A stretch of 64,000 nucleotides of DNA from Bog-473 sp963745665 (GTDB lineage Bacteria; Actinomycetota; Acidimicrobiia; Acidimicrobiales; RAAP-2): the NCBI GenBank assembly GCA_963745665.1, contig CAVUYE010000003.1, positions 124,001 through 188,000 on the forward strand, read 5' to 3'. Each line of letters starts with the position of its first letter. Position 1 is the first letter of the stretch. Below, piece by piece: positions 48,010-60,054 of this stretch. The position numbers and the translations under genes were made by a program. Below the pieces are notes generated by a model. The model searched no databases, was not told the DNA's origin, and worked only from the letters and a program-made list of their open reading frames with translations.

Positions 48010-48825
48010 TCACCGGACACCCCTGGTCGCCCGCAATCGAAGGTAGCCCCATAACGTGGGGTGAATAAAAAGGCGAGAATCCACCGATGGAGAGTTGTCA
48101 TCGATCGGCGCCAATTGCTGCTGATTTAAAACCGTATGAACTGAGTCGACAAGCAGCGGTAGTCCGGCGGCTAGGTGGAGATACGGGTATGTGACGATCG
48201 AGTCGGATGGCGACGTTTCGAAGTGGGCCCTCGCCAAGACTCGACCAGTATCGATGCCACTATCGACCAAGTGCACGGTCGTTCCGACTTCCTCCGGATG
48301 ACCCTCCGCCAAGGCCCAATAGCCTCCGTGGACGCCCCGATAGCGGGGCGTGAGGCCAGCATGAGTGTTAATGACGGGGCAGCTGATGGCGTCAAGAACT
48401 CGAGACGAGATGATTCGGGTTCCGTTAACGACAACAACGTGTGGCTCTAGCCGCGCGAGAAGCTCGATCGTCTCGGGCGAGTTGACTGAGGCAACGCGGA
48501 AGTCGGGTGGGCGAGTCGTGTCATTCATGCTCGATTCGGACAAGATCTGATTCCTGCGCCGTTGCCCCCGGATCCGCAGAACTGGCATCGCAACCGCTAC
48601 GAAGATGACTTGACCAAGAACCGTTACCCATCCCATCCGTTTGATCCGTCTCCGTGTCAATTGAACCCGTGATTGAGGCTCTTCTGTGACGACGGTTACG
48701 CAGCAGATGTGCTCATCCAACCAATTTGCGACGATATCGGTCGTATCGCCGGGACCTGCGAGCAGCACCACTCGCGGTGAAATGTCTCGCTGTTCAGTGC
48801 CAAAAAGGCTCTCTCTGGCAGTCAT
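48010..48825 (-). CDS. Formyltransferase-family protein (sugar N-formyltransferase-like)
   Basis: 271 residues. Contains the formyl transferase core: VVVNGTRIISSRVLDAI, VINTHAGLTPRYRGVHGGYWAL (Asn and His of the active site with the xPRYRG loop) and GTTVHLVDSGIDTGRVL (Asp). The enzyme would use 10-formyltetrahydrofolate to formylate an amino sugar. The N-terminal 90 residues, including a hydrophobic stretch, differ from methionyl-tRNA formyltransferase, which supports a sugar substrate. Confidence 0.75.
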   Translation of the reverse strand: MTARESLFGTEQRDISPRVVLLAGPGDTTDIVANWLDEHICCVTVVTEEPQSRVQLTRRRIKRMGWVTVLGQVIFVAVAMPVLRIRGQRRRNQILSESSMNDTTRPPDFRVASVNSPETIELLARLEPHVVVVNGTRIISSRVLDAISCPVINTHAGLTPRYRGVHGGYWALAEGHPEEVGTTVHLVDSGIDTGRVLARAHFETSPSDSIVTYPYLHLAAGLPLLVDSVHTVLNQQQLAPIDDNSPSVDSRLFIHPTLWGYLRLRATRGVR

Positions 48826-48947
48826 GAGAGTTCGCCGAGTGGGGGTTCAAGGTCGGGCGAGAACGCCCGCCGAATGGAAGGAGTGAGCTCGTGTTCTCGG
48901 GAGAACGGCCATGGTGACGGAGATGGAGCGACAGGTGGCGGCACGAG

Positions 48948-49892
48948 TCAAGGAGTCAGTTGAGTTGCACGAAACCAGTCGACGGTGGCACGTAGCCCTT
49001 TCTCCAGGCTGACAGCTTCGACGTTGGAAAATATGTGTCGGAAAGCGGTTTGATCTGCCTGCGAGTCGCGTACGTCGCCGGGCCGAGGCTCGACATGCTG
49101 GCGAGGGAGTTCGACCTCAAGGATCTTCTCGAGAAGCTGGACGACGGCGAGCAGAGACACCCGTGATCCAAAGGCCAAGTTGACCGGCTCAGCCTTCGTG
49201 ATCCGTAGTCGAACACATTCTGCTAAGACTTCTGCCACGTTGCCCACATAGGTGAAATCACGGGTCTGTAGGCCGTCTCCGTGAATTTGCAACGGTTCGC
49301 CCCGTAGCGCCCATGCAACAAAGGACGGCACCACAGCTGCGTAGGCGTGGTCGGCTGGTTGCAGTGGGCCAAAGACATTGAAGAAGCGAAAGGCGAGTAC
49401 CGGGAGGTTGAACGATCTTTCATAGGAAAGCGCGTAAGACTCTGCAGCTAGCTTGCTCGCCGCGTACGGGCTCACCGGAAGGGTCGCCATGTCCTCTTTT
49501 TTTGGGAGCGCGGGGTTGGCACCGTAAACCGAAGAGGACGAGGCGACGATCACGTGTGGATTCCCGCTTCCACGAGCAGCCTCAAGGACATTTATGGTGC
49601 CGGTCGCATTCACCGCGTGGGTAGCCACGGGATTGGCAAGTGACCGTGGCACAGACGGTCGCGCCGCCAGGTGTACCACGGCATCCGCTCCATCGAACTG
49701 CTTGGCGAGGAGATCGGAATCGAGAATCGAACCCACAACCAGTTCGACACGGTCGAGGCTATCCACGTTCTCCCGACGGCCAGTGGACAAGTCGTCAATC
49801 ACGACGACAGTCTCGACAGTAGGTTCTACCAATAGCATTCGGCACAGGTTTGCGCCGATAAATCCTGCACCGCCGGTCACGATCACCTTCAT
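48948..49892 (-). CDS. NAD-dependent NDP-sugar epimerase/dehydratase (extended SDR)
   Basis: ATG at 49892 (MKVIVTGGAGFIGANLCRML); a start at 49928 adds residues before the Rossmann strand. TGGAGFIG binds NAD; VIDDLSTG, VVHLAARPSVPRS, SSSSVYG and SPYAASKLAAE (YxxxK) are the catalytic features of UDP-glucose 4-epimerase-like proteins. RFFNVFGP and GDGLQTRDFTYV follow. It probably makes UDP-Gal, UDP-GalNAc or a related nucleotide sugar. Confidence 0.85.
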   Translation of the reverse strand: MKVIVTGGAGFIGANLCRMLLVEPTVETVVVIDDLSTGRRENVDSLDRVELVVGSILDSDLLAKQFDGADAVVHLAARPSVPRSLANPVATHAVNATGTINVLEAARGSGNPHVIVASSSSVYGANPALPKKEDMATLPVSPYAASKLAAESYALSYERSFNLPVLAFRFFNVFGPLQPADHAYAAVVPSFVAWALRGEPLQIHGDGLQTRDFTYVGNVAEVLAECVRLRITKAEPVNLAFGSRVSLLAVVQLLEKILEVELPRQHVEPRPGDVRDSQADQTAFRHIFSNVEAVSLEKGLRATVDWFRATQLTP

Positions 49893-49974
49893 AGCCAGCT
49901 CCCCGACAGTTGAGTGCCTATCAAACACGGATGGGTTGATTCGCTCATCATGATCAATCTGAGCACCTGCCAGC

Positions 49975-50190
49975 TCAGAGCCCCACGATGGTCAGGCCCC
50001 GAGGCTGGTTCCTCGTGTCAAAGACACAGCGTGCGTGACTCTCGATGAGCTCGTAGTCGAAGGGCTCGTTGCCCGTCGCCGCAACGACGGCGTGAGAGGC
50101 AGCGGGCTCGTCAGAGCTCAATTCAACGAGTGGAAGCGAACGGGTGCCCAACGCAGCCCCGGCCCACGACGACGGCCTCGTTGGGCGAAG
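49975..50190 (-). pseudogene. C-terminal remnant of a UDP-sugar 6-dehydrogenase
   Basis: The minus strand reads LPLVELSSDEPAASHAVVAA, then TGNEPFDYELIESHARCVFD and TRNQPRG before a stop at 49975. The FDYELI...VFDTRN pattern is the conserved end of UDP-glucose and UDP-N-acetylhexosamine dehydrogenases. No N-terminal part or start exists. It sits between the epimerase and the dehydratase genes, where such a gene would be expected. Confidence 0.55.
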
Positions 50191-50225
50191 TCTCGTACGT
50201 CACTCCGGCCTGCCCTCAGTCATCC

Positions 50226-52175
50226 TCAGGCGGGTGCTGCAATGACCGACGGCGGTCCAATTTGAGTTAGCGGTACAGGACGAATTAGTTCCGATTCGGC
50301 TGCAGGGGCATTCGCCGCCGGGAGTTCGGTTTGATTGTCGACCGAAGCCGAAACAGCGCTGAATAGCAGAGCGCGCACGGCGTCCCCGTTCCGCCGAAGG
50401 GCCGCGTCCTGCAGACGAGCCAGCCTCGTGCTCAGTTCGTTTTGGGGGAGTGGGACCGGAGTGAGCCGGTTGATGTACGGGTGACTGGTGCTCAACACTT
50501 GCTCGTCAGGCTCGCACAGCTCCTCGTCAAGCTTTTCACCCGGGCGCCTGCCCGTGATCTCGATGGGGATATCCACCCCAACTTGGTAGCCCGACAGGCG
50601 GATCATGCGTTGTGCGAGGTCCATAATCCGCACAGGTTGTCCCATGTCCAACATGAAGATCTCGCCACCCCGGGAGAGCATTGCAGACTGCAATACGAGC
50701 TGGACCGCTTCTGCGACGCTCATGAAGAACCGAGTCATCCGGGGGTCGGTGACCGTGACGGGGCCGCCATTTGCGATCTGTCGAGCGAACGTCGGAATGA
50801 CACTGCCGCGGCTGCCGAGCACGTTTCCGAAGCGAACCGCACAATAGGCTGCGTTCTTCGGCGATTTCGCGAGCACGACCTGCTCGGCGAGGCTCTTTGA
50901 TGCACCCATGACACTTGTTGGCTTCACCGCTTTGTCGGTCGAAATCTGAACGAACCGCTCCGCGCCAACCGCAACAGAGGCCTCTACGACATTCAGAGTG
51001 CCAAAAACGTTCGTGTTGACCGCTTCGACCGGGTATGCCTCAAGTACGGGCACGTGTTTATGGGCCGCGGCATGGAGCACAATTTCTGGGCGGTAGCGGT
51101 TGAAGACTTCGAAAACTGCCGTGCGATCCCTGATATCAACCAGTGCCTGTACGCAAGCTTCGGGGATGGTGGAGGCGGTGTCGTGGAGGTGGGTTTCGTC
51201 GTGGTCAAGTAGCACGAGCAGGTCTGGTTTGAGGCCCGATATCTGGCGGCATATTTCTGATCCGATGGAGCCACCAGCACCGGTGACCAGGACCCGCCGC
51301 CCAGCCAAATTGGGTCGGATCGAGTCGAGTTCCTCAGCAACAGGCGTCCGACCGAGAAGGTCCTCGATGCGCGGTTCTCGGGCCTGTCGAACCGTCTCGA
51401 GCTGCGCAGGGCTGCTCACGAGGTTGCGCACACCGGGAAGCACCTTCATTGCCACACCTGCCTGCTCCGACACTAGGAGCACCTTCTCCACCAGTTCAGG
51501 CGGCGGGGACGGGATGGCTAGCAGCACCTGCTGAATCGTGTAGCGCTCCGTGGCGTCCGGAATGTCGGCGATCTTGCCGACGACAGGTACACCGAGAAGC
51601 GAAAGACCGTGGGCCCTGGTGTCATCGTCGAATACCGCTACCGGAATGAGTCCAGCGCTGGGGCAATTCTGCATCTCGCGAATAGCGGCAGCGCCCATAT
51701 CGAAGCTGCCTACGATTGCGACCCTTAGACCCATCTGCCTGGATCCCCGTTGCCACGCAAACAATCGGGAATGAAATCGGATGATTCCCATACCGATGGT
51801 GGAGAAAAGACACCCGACGACGACCACACTGAGCGGAACGAGCTCAGGACTGTACATGCGCCAGATGAGGTCGAAAGCAAGCAAAATGACCATTGTCACT
51901 AGCGCAGCCAGACACAGTTGGCCTGCCTCCTGCGCTCCGGCATGACGCCACATGCGTTCATACAGCCCAAAGAGATGGTTGGCCGTCAGCGCGACGACGA
52001 CCGCGGCCGTGAGAAACAACGCGAAGTGCTGCCAGTAGTCGGCGGGTGCCTTGTTGCGGAAATAAATCACCTCGGCCAGTCCGTAGCCCGCGCAGACCGA
52101 TATCGCGTCGAGTAACACGAACAACAGGCGGGCTCGCACCCGGCTGGCGCGTGTGGCAACGCTGTTCTGGCTCAT
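50226..52175 (-). CDS. CapD/FlaA1-type NDP-sugar 4,6-dehydratase (membrane form)
   Basis: 649 residues, the usual size for WbpM/PglF-type proteins. Four N-terminal TM helices precede a CoA-binding-like Rossmann domain (LRVAIVGSFDMGAAAIREM). The catalytic domain has VLVTGAGGSIGSEICRQI, LHAAAHKHVPVLEAYP, QISTDKAVKPTSVMGASK and FGNVLGSRGSVIP. A TDKAV-type Ser/Thr and MGASK replace the usual YxxxK, as in this family. It converts UDP-GlcNAc to a 4-keto-6-deoxy sugar, the first step to deoxyamino sugars. Confidence 0.88.
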   Translation of the reverse strand: MSQNSVATRASRVRARLLFVLLDAISVCAGYGLAEVIYFRNKAPADYWQHFALFLTAAVVVALTANHLFGLYERMWRHAGAQEAGQLCLAALVTMVILLAFDLIWRMYSPELVPLSVVVVGCLFSTIGMGIIRFHSRLFAWQRGSRQMGLRVAIVGSFDMGAAAIREMQNCPSAGLIPVAVFDDDTRAHGLSLLGVPVVGKIADIPDATERYTIQQVLLAIPSPPPELVEKVLLVSEQAGVAMKVLPGVRNLVSSPAQLETVRQAREPRIEDLLGRTPVAEELDSIRPNLAGRRVLVTGAGGSIGSEICRQISGLKPDLLVLLDHDETHLHDTASTIPEACVQALVDIRDRTAVFEVFNRYRPEIVLHAAAHKHVPVLEAYPVEAVNTNVFGTLNVVEASVAVGAERFVQISTDKAVKPTSVMGASKSLAEQVVLAKSPKNAAYCAVRFGNVLGSRGSVIPTFARQIANGGPVTVTDPRMTRFFMSVAEAVQLVLQSAMLSRGGEIFMLDMGQPVRIMDLAQRMIRLSGYQVGVDIPIEITGRRPGEKLDEELCEPDEQVLSTSHPYINRLTPVPLPQNELSTRLARLQDAALRRNGDAVRALLFSAVSASVDNQTELPAANAPAAESELIRPVPLTQIGPPSVIAAPA

Positions 52176-53129
52176 AACGGGCTCCGGCGCATCATCGAGC
52201 GGTTTCCCACTCGATCTCTATGCTGCGCCCCAAAAGCGTCCATCCGACACCTCCACCCCCCGATTCCGCCACCCAAAGTGACGAGAACCGCCTCCCGGGC
52301 GGCCTAGTCGACGTCCCCCCTTTGCTCCGCTGGCGCGGAGCCCCTCGCTTCGACCAATTCCCCTTTTATGACCCGTAACTCTTATCACGTCGACAAACGG
52401 TTTGGCCACGGCCGCGTGGCAACAAGCTGGCCACTAGCTGCTTTCCTTGAAAAACCAGACTCGGCGCGTGACATCTAGTCGCCCCGAGTGACAGCCGCGT
52501 GACTCCATTGGACATCGCACGGACCTCTCCCGTGACTTTTGGCCCCCCTTTCTCCGTGACTTTTGACCCATCTGTCGGCCATTTCCGTCGCCACCGTCCC
52601 GATGGAGGTTCGGAGCAAGATCAGGCGCGCACTGCGTGCGGCGGTGGCAGGGGGCGCCCGGGCGGTCATGCAGAGGTTCTTGGATGTTGCCTCAGCGAAG
52701 AGTTGCGGTCGGGCTCTGTTCATGTTCAGCGATCGGCACGGCGATTTTGTGCCGCAGAAGGTCTATCTCGGTGCGGAGCACGATGGCTTCCTTTCCCTTG
52801 GGCAAAGAGCGGGACGGAGCCTCCCTTGGGCAAAGAGCGGGACGGAGCCGTGGTTGTTTCATTCGAGCCCGCACGCGACTACCCGGCCGCCACGAACGCG
52901 CTGGCGGGTGGTTCTACAAGGTCACGCACAAATCCCCCCCCTGATGAGTTCCTGGTTAATCGCGTTCTGCCGCAGGTCGCCCGCCCCGATGGCCAAGACC
53001 AATTCTCGAGATGTATCGTAGAAGTCTCAGCTGGAGGGCGTTGCAGCTGATAGATGGCACGATGCGGGCCAACGCCACCTCGGCGGGTTCGCCAAATGGA
53101 GTATCTGGGAGCGAGGAAGGTGGGGGCGC
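52176..53129. other. Long intergenic region, no gene recognised
   Basis: About 950 bp between the dehydratase and the first Wzz-like gene, which are divergent. Open frames on the plus strand (52499-53050) carry no recognisable motif. It includes a 28-bp tandem repeat at 52795 and repeated CGTGACTTTTG words near 52530-52565. Promoters for both genes probably lie here. Confidence 0.45.
52795..52850. repeat. 28-bp tandem duplication
   Basis: Two adjacent copies, beginning CCCTTGGGCAAAGAGCGGG, start at 52795 and 52823 and differ at one base. Lies in the long intergenic region. Confidence 0.8.
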
Positions 53130-54839
53130 ATGGAGCCAATTGACTTCGGAGGCGCGCTCCTCCGCCGCTGGTGGCTCCTGTTGGTGCTGGGACTCGTGGG
53201 CCTTTTGGTGGGGTTGGCGCTTCCGGTTAGCCACTCCGGACATTCGAGCCCTCTGTCATGGAGTACGACAGCGATCGTCGGTGCCTCCCCTCCAGGGGGG
53301 CAGGGAAGCAGCGGAGCGCTGGCGGGTGGAGTCACCACGAACCAGATTTCCTTTTACGCCCATACCGACCAGGTGGTTTTGGCGGCCGCGAAGCAGGTCG
53401 GACGTACGGGGTCGCTGACCGAGTTGGAGCGTGAAATCACCGTTACACCTGAGACCGCCAAGACGGGCTCCGTGGGCACGATCAAGCTCACCGGCACTGG
53501 ATCGACGGCCGATAAGTCTGCCGCATTCACAAATGCTTTCGCAGATCAGCTCGGGGACTACATGAGCAATCTGGTCGCTCAGCGCAGTCAGGGCCAATTG
53601 GCCGCCGCCAAACAGAAGGTCGCTGACCTTGAGAGCGAGATCGCCGCGCTTGGGAAGACGAAGGCAAGTACCAGCCTCGAAAATCAACTGAACATCGCAT
53701 CGGCGCAGGTACAAGCCCTTTCGGCGGCTTCTTCGTCGACGGGTTACCTCATTCTGCAGCCGGCTCAGGCGAGTTCGGCAACTGGCGGAGGCGGGTTGAG
53801 CGGCCTTGGATCCAGCCGATTAGTTCGAGTTTTCGCTGGTCTTTTGATCGGCCTGGTACTGGCAGCCGGAATCGTCCTTGTGCTCGAGACGCTTGATAAG
53901 CGTATTAGGGGGAGCTCGCGCGCGGAGGAGACGTTCGGCTATCCCGTGGTGGCCGAGATCCCAATCCCGTCGAAAGAGAACGGCGCGGGCGTGGTATCGG
54001 TCTTTAGCGGGGCCAGCACACCAACGGCGGAGGCCTATCGGATGTTGAGAATGTCCGTGCTGTTTGGTGCCGTGGAACCTCAGTCTCGATACGAGGATGT
54101 CCGAAATGGTCACCGAAGTCGTGGGACGAGCCGTCAAGAAGTTGCGTCAGGTACCCAAACGAGCAACAGCGGCGGGTTCGCTTCCGAGTCCAGTGGCTCT
54201 GGCTCCGCGGCACGCCAGGTGATTATGGTGGTTTCAGCTGGCACTGAAGCGACCCGCCCGCTGGTAGTCACCAATCTTGCCGCCACCTTTGCGGACGGCG
54301 GGCAGCGGGTGCTTGTGATGAGCACCCACGATCTTCACGCCAGCAATCGTGTAAGCCCTCGGGGCGAGGACCCGACGGCACCGATTGCTCCAGAGGTCCT
54401 TGAAGCAGCCTTGCGGCCGTCTCCCCTGGCCAACGTCTCGTCCGTCCCTCTGATTCCATTTGTCGCGAACAGTGGGCAACTGGCGTTGCGGGGGCCGGCG
54501 GTGCTGGAAGCAGCCCGACACTTGGCGGAGGTAATTCTCGTCGAGGCACCGCCGCTTCTAGGTTTCCACGACGCCGAGGCGCTGGCACCCTCCGTCGATG
54601 TCGTTTTGGTCGTCGGGGAGTGCCTAGCAACAACTTTTGACCAGGCAAAACGATCCGGAGACCTTCTGCGGCGGATTGGCGCGCCCGTGATCGGCGTGGC
54701 TCTGACCAACATGCGTATCGGTTCGCGCGACATTCGAAGGTCGGTTGAAAAACCCCAGGTGGGGCCCAAGAACTACCTGGAGCCTGAGCCTTCAATGGCT
54801 GATGTCGGCCACACCTCCCCGCCTCAGGTGGTGACCTGA
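53130..54839 (+). CDS. Wzz/BY-kinase-like chain-length protein with degenerate P-loop
   Basis: 569 residues. TM1 at about 14-33 and TM2 at about 231-251 frame an extracytoplasmic region with a coiled-coil segment (AAKQKVADLESEIAALG), the Wzz layout. TM2 is followed by LDKRIRG and EAYRMLRMSVL, the juxtamembrane motif of polysaccharide co-polymerases with kinase domains. The cytoplasmic domain keeps the BY-kinase fold pattern (LVVTNLAATFADGGQRVLVMS, VDVVLVVGECLATTFDQAKR, GAPVIGVALTN), but the P-loop reads VVSAGTEATRP with no Lys-Ser/Thr, and the Walker B Asp is Glu (ILVEAPP). Probably a non-catalytic regulator of chain length or export. Confidence 0.75.
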   Translation: MEPIDFGGALLRRWWLLLVLGLVGLLVGLALPVSHSGHSSPLSWSTTAIVGASPPGGQGSSGALAGGVTTNQISFYAHTDQVVLAAAKQVGRTGSLTELEREITVTPETAKTGSVGTIKLTGTGSTADKSAAFTNAFADQLGDYMSNLVAQRSQGQLAAAKQKVADLESEIAALGKTKASTSLENQLNIASAQVQALSAASSSTGYLILQPAQASSATGGGGLSGLGSSRLVRVFAGLLIGLVLAAGIVLVLETLDKRIRGSSRAEETFGYPVVAEIPIPSKENGAGVVSVFSGASTPTAEAYRMLRMSVLFGAVEPQSRYEDVRNGHRSRGTSRQEVASGTQTSNSGGFASESSGSGSAARQVIMVVSAGTEATRPLVVTNLAATFADGGQRVLVMSTHDLHASNRVSPRGEDPTAPIAPEVLEAALRPSPLANVSSVPLIPFVANSGQLALRGPAVLEAARHLAEVILVEAPPLLGFHDAEALAPSVDVVLVVGECLATTFDQAKRSGDLLRRIGAPVIGVALTNMRIGSRDIRRSVEKPQVGPKNYLEPEPSMADVGHTSPPQVVT

Positions 54840-55589
54840 AGAACGCTCCACGGAGGCAGGTGCGATCCCTCCGGTTGGGCGCAGGTTCCACTCGGTCAAA
54901 TTCGAACGGTGGGTAGTGGGTCAGATTGGGTGATTCGGCAAAGTGTGAGAACTCCGACGAGCCGGTTGGCCGGCTGTCGTAGGGCCTGACGGTGCGTCTT
55001 GCCCCGGACTCGTAGCTGGTTGTAGTTCCGTGCTCTCGGCGACTCCATGTGAGGTGCAAAAGGACTACTGGTCGCGGGCATCGTCGAGGCGCCGATTCCG
55101 GGCGGAGCGGCCAGACGACCCTGCATGCCTGGCCCCCCAGACGCCCTCTTACGACCGCTGCGGATTCCTTCATCCTCTTGGGGTTCTGCTGTGTGGCTTA
55201 GGACCCAACGTCGGCTGCGCGTGTTCACGTTGATTACCTTGCTGGCCACCTTCCTCTGCCTTGTTCGCTGGGAGCCCCACCGGGGCTCGGTGGACCCGCG
55301 TCGACTCAAAGGAAACACCCGAATCGACCAGTTCCAGCCCTCCTACCTGGACGAATAGTCAAGTTTATTTACCACTTCGTCGGTCAAACTGACTCGCTAC
55401 CACCGAGTGCCCCCGACACCTCGACTGGCTAGCCTTGGAAGACGAGGAAGGCCGTCAGGGGAGGCTAAAAGCAACCGAGAGACAATTCAGCTAGCGTCGG
55501 CAACCGGGGATCCCCGGCGGAGTTCATTTCGACATGAGTTTGAGGTAGGTTGCGCCTCTCCAGCGAGCGAGGGACGAGGAACGGGGCGG
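54840..55589. other. Intergenic region between the two Wzz-like paralogues
   Basis: About 750 bp with no recognisable gene; the frames found here have no motif. It likely holds the promoter of the second gene. Confidence 0.45.
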
Positions 55590-58433
<2,844 letters not shown>

Positions 58434-58581
58434 AGATCAATCGACGGATTTCCATCTCACCGTCGAAGCTCTTCTGTCTGATGGTCCAGCATCGTGTTGG
58501 AAATGTCGATAGCTTCAGATCCTGAGAGAGCGAAGACACTGAGTTCTGGTCTTTCGGACAACCGCCCGGTCGTCTCTTTAG

Positions 58582-60054
58582 GTGCGCACTGAAATGTTCA
58601 TCCTGGGTGTCTCCCTACCATCCAACCCCATAGTCGGGCTTGCAATCGCCGGAATACTTTTCGGGATTGGTCGGCCGATCATCCTCCGGGTTTCACATGC
58701 GGAGAAGAACCCTTGGCTGGTCAAGGTACTCACGGCCAGCCTCCTCCTGCACCTGTTTGCTGCCCCCATGCAGATCTGGGTCGTTGATCACTTCTACAAC
58801 GGCGTTGCCGACTGGCTTCGGTACGACAACATAGGGTCCGTCCTTGCTTCGAGCTACCGGCACTTCGACTTCTCCGTTCCGGGTAAGCGATTGGTTGGCG
58901 ATGGAATGGTGAGTGCGATCGCGGCATCCGTGTTTGCCATTATTGGTATCAACCAGGTCGGAGCGTTTCTCATCTTCAGTTTCTGGTCTTGGCTCGGGCT
59001 CCTCTTTTTCTACCGAGCCTTCAGCCTGACCTTCGCTGGCGCCAACCATCGTCGGTACGCAATTCTGCTCTTCTTCCTGCCGTCGCTCATATTTTGGACC
59101 GCCGATGTGAGCAAGGAGGCGATCATGACCCTCTCGCTCGGCCTGGCTGCCTACGGCGCGGCCAAGATATTGGCCCGACGACGAGGGGGATTCGTTCTGC
59201 TCATCATCGGGGCGGTTATTGGTGGCGTCGTCCGGCCCAATGAACTGCTCTTGCTCATGGCTGGGTTCTGCATCGCGATGATGGTCCTCCCCGCGGGCCC
59301 TCGCCGAACGCTGGGAGGAGTGAGACGCATTGGCGCTCTAGCCCTTCTCGGGCTCCTGCTGGGCCTGTCTATTTATTTCACCTTTCACTTTCTGCGCAGC
59401 TCTGGAGGATCATTCTCGCTGCAACAAATCTCCACGACCGACAAGGGTTCGACGGCTGGATACGGGAGTAGCAACGTCAACTATTCACCGGGCCCGAAGG
59501 GGTTTTTCCACGATATCTACACCGTTCTATTGGACCCCCTCGGTTACAACGCACATGGAAATGGAGAGCGGTTGGCCTCAGTCGAGAACTTCGTGATCCT
59601 ATGTGTCATTCTGTCGTCCTGGCGCCAATTGCGAATTGTGGTACGGGCCTCGTTTGCTCGACCCTACGTATTGCTCTCCGTGATCTATTCCGTGGGATTC
59701 ATCTACACGTTCGCGGCGCTCGGCAACTTGGGCCTCATCACGAGAGAGCGGACCCTCCTCTTTCCATTGCTTTTGGTAGTCCTATCGATTCCGCTCTCGC
59801 CCAAAGGGGAAGAACCGCAGTTTGAATGGGAGCTGCGTCGCGGCGAGCGGCTCAGAAGACGCCGAGCCGGTGAGTCTCCGACCCCGGTGCCGGTGCTGGG
59901 TGGGCTACCTTCCGCTCCGACGCAGAGAATGTTCCGCCCGACCAGCCTGCCGCTTCCACAGCCCGTCCGAGCTAGAGCCGGCCCGGCGCCGCCTGAGGAT
60001 CCAGCAGCGGATCCAGAATCTCCAACCACCGACCGCCCACCACCGACAGGCTGA
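58582..60054 (+). CDS. Polytopic membrane protein, Wzy/EpsG-like candidate
   Basis: 490 residues with about ten TM segments and a long loop before the last third (SSNVNYSPGPKGFFHDIYTVLLDPLGYN in parts), as in many O-antigen polymerases. The last 90 residues are a Pro/Arg-rich cytoplasmic tail. Its 3' end overlaps the end of the opposite-strand GT4 gene by 83 bp. The neighbourhood (Wzz-like proteins upstream, exporter downstream) suits a polymerase; the family itself was not recognised with certainty. Confidence 0.55.
   Translation: MRTEMFILGVSLPSNPIVGLAIAGILFGIGRPIILRVSHAEKNPWLVKVLTASLLLHLFAAPMQIWVVDHFYNGVADWLRYDNIGSVLASSYRHFDFSVPGKRLVGDGMVSAIAASVFAIIGINQVGAFLIFSFWSWLGLLFFYRAFSLTFAGANHRRYAILLFFLPSLIFWTADVSKEAIMTLSLGLAAYGAAKILARRRGGFVLLIIGAVIGGVVRPNELLLLMAGFCIAMMVLPAGPRRTLGGVRRIGALALLGLLLGLSIYFTFHFLRSSGGSFSLQQISTTDKGSTAGYGSSNVNYSPGPKGFFHDIYTVLLDPLGYNAHGNGERLASVENFVILCVILSSWRQLRIVVRASFARPYVLLSVIYSVGFIYTFAALGNLGLITRERTLLFPLLLVVLSIPLSPKGEEPQFEWELRRGERLRRRRAGESPTPVPVLGGLPSAPTQRMFRPTSLPLPQPVRARAGPAPPEDPAADPESPTTDRPPPTG

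Noticed and set aside
50035..50265. 76-residue plus-strand frame
   Set aside because: The opposite strand carries the recognisable dehydrogenase remnant; this frame has no motif.
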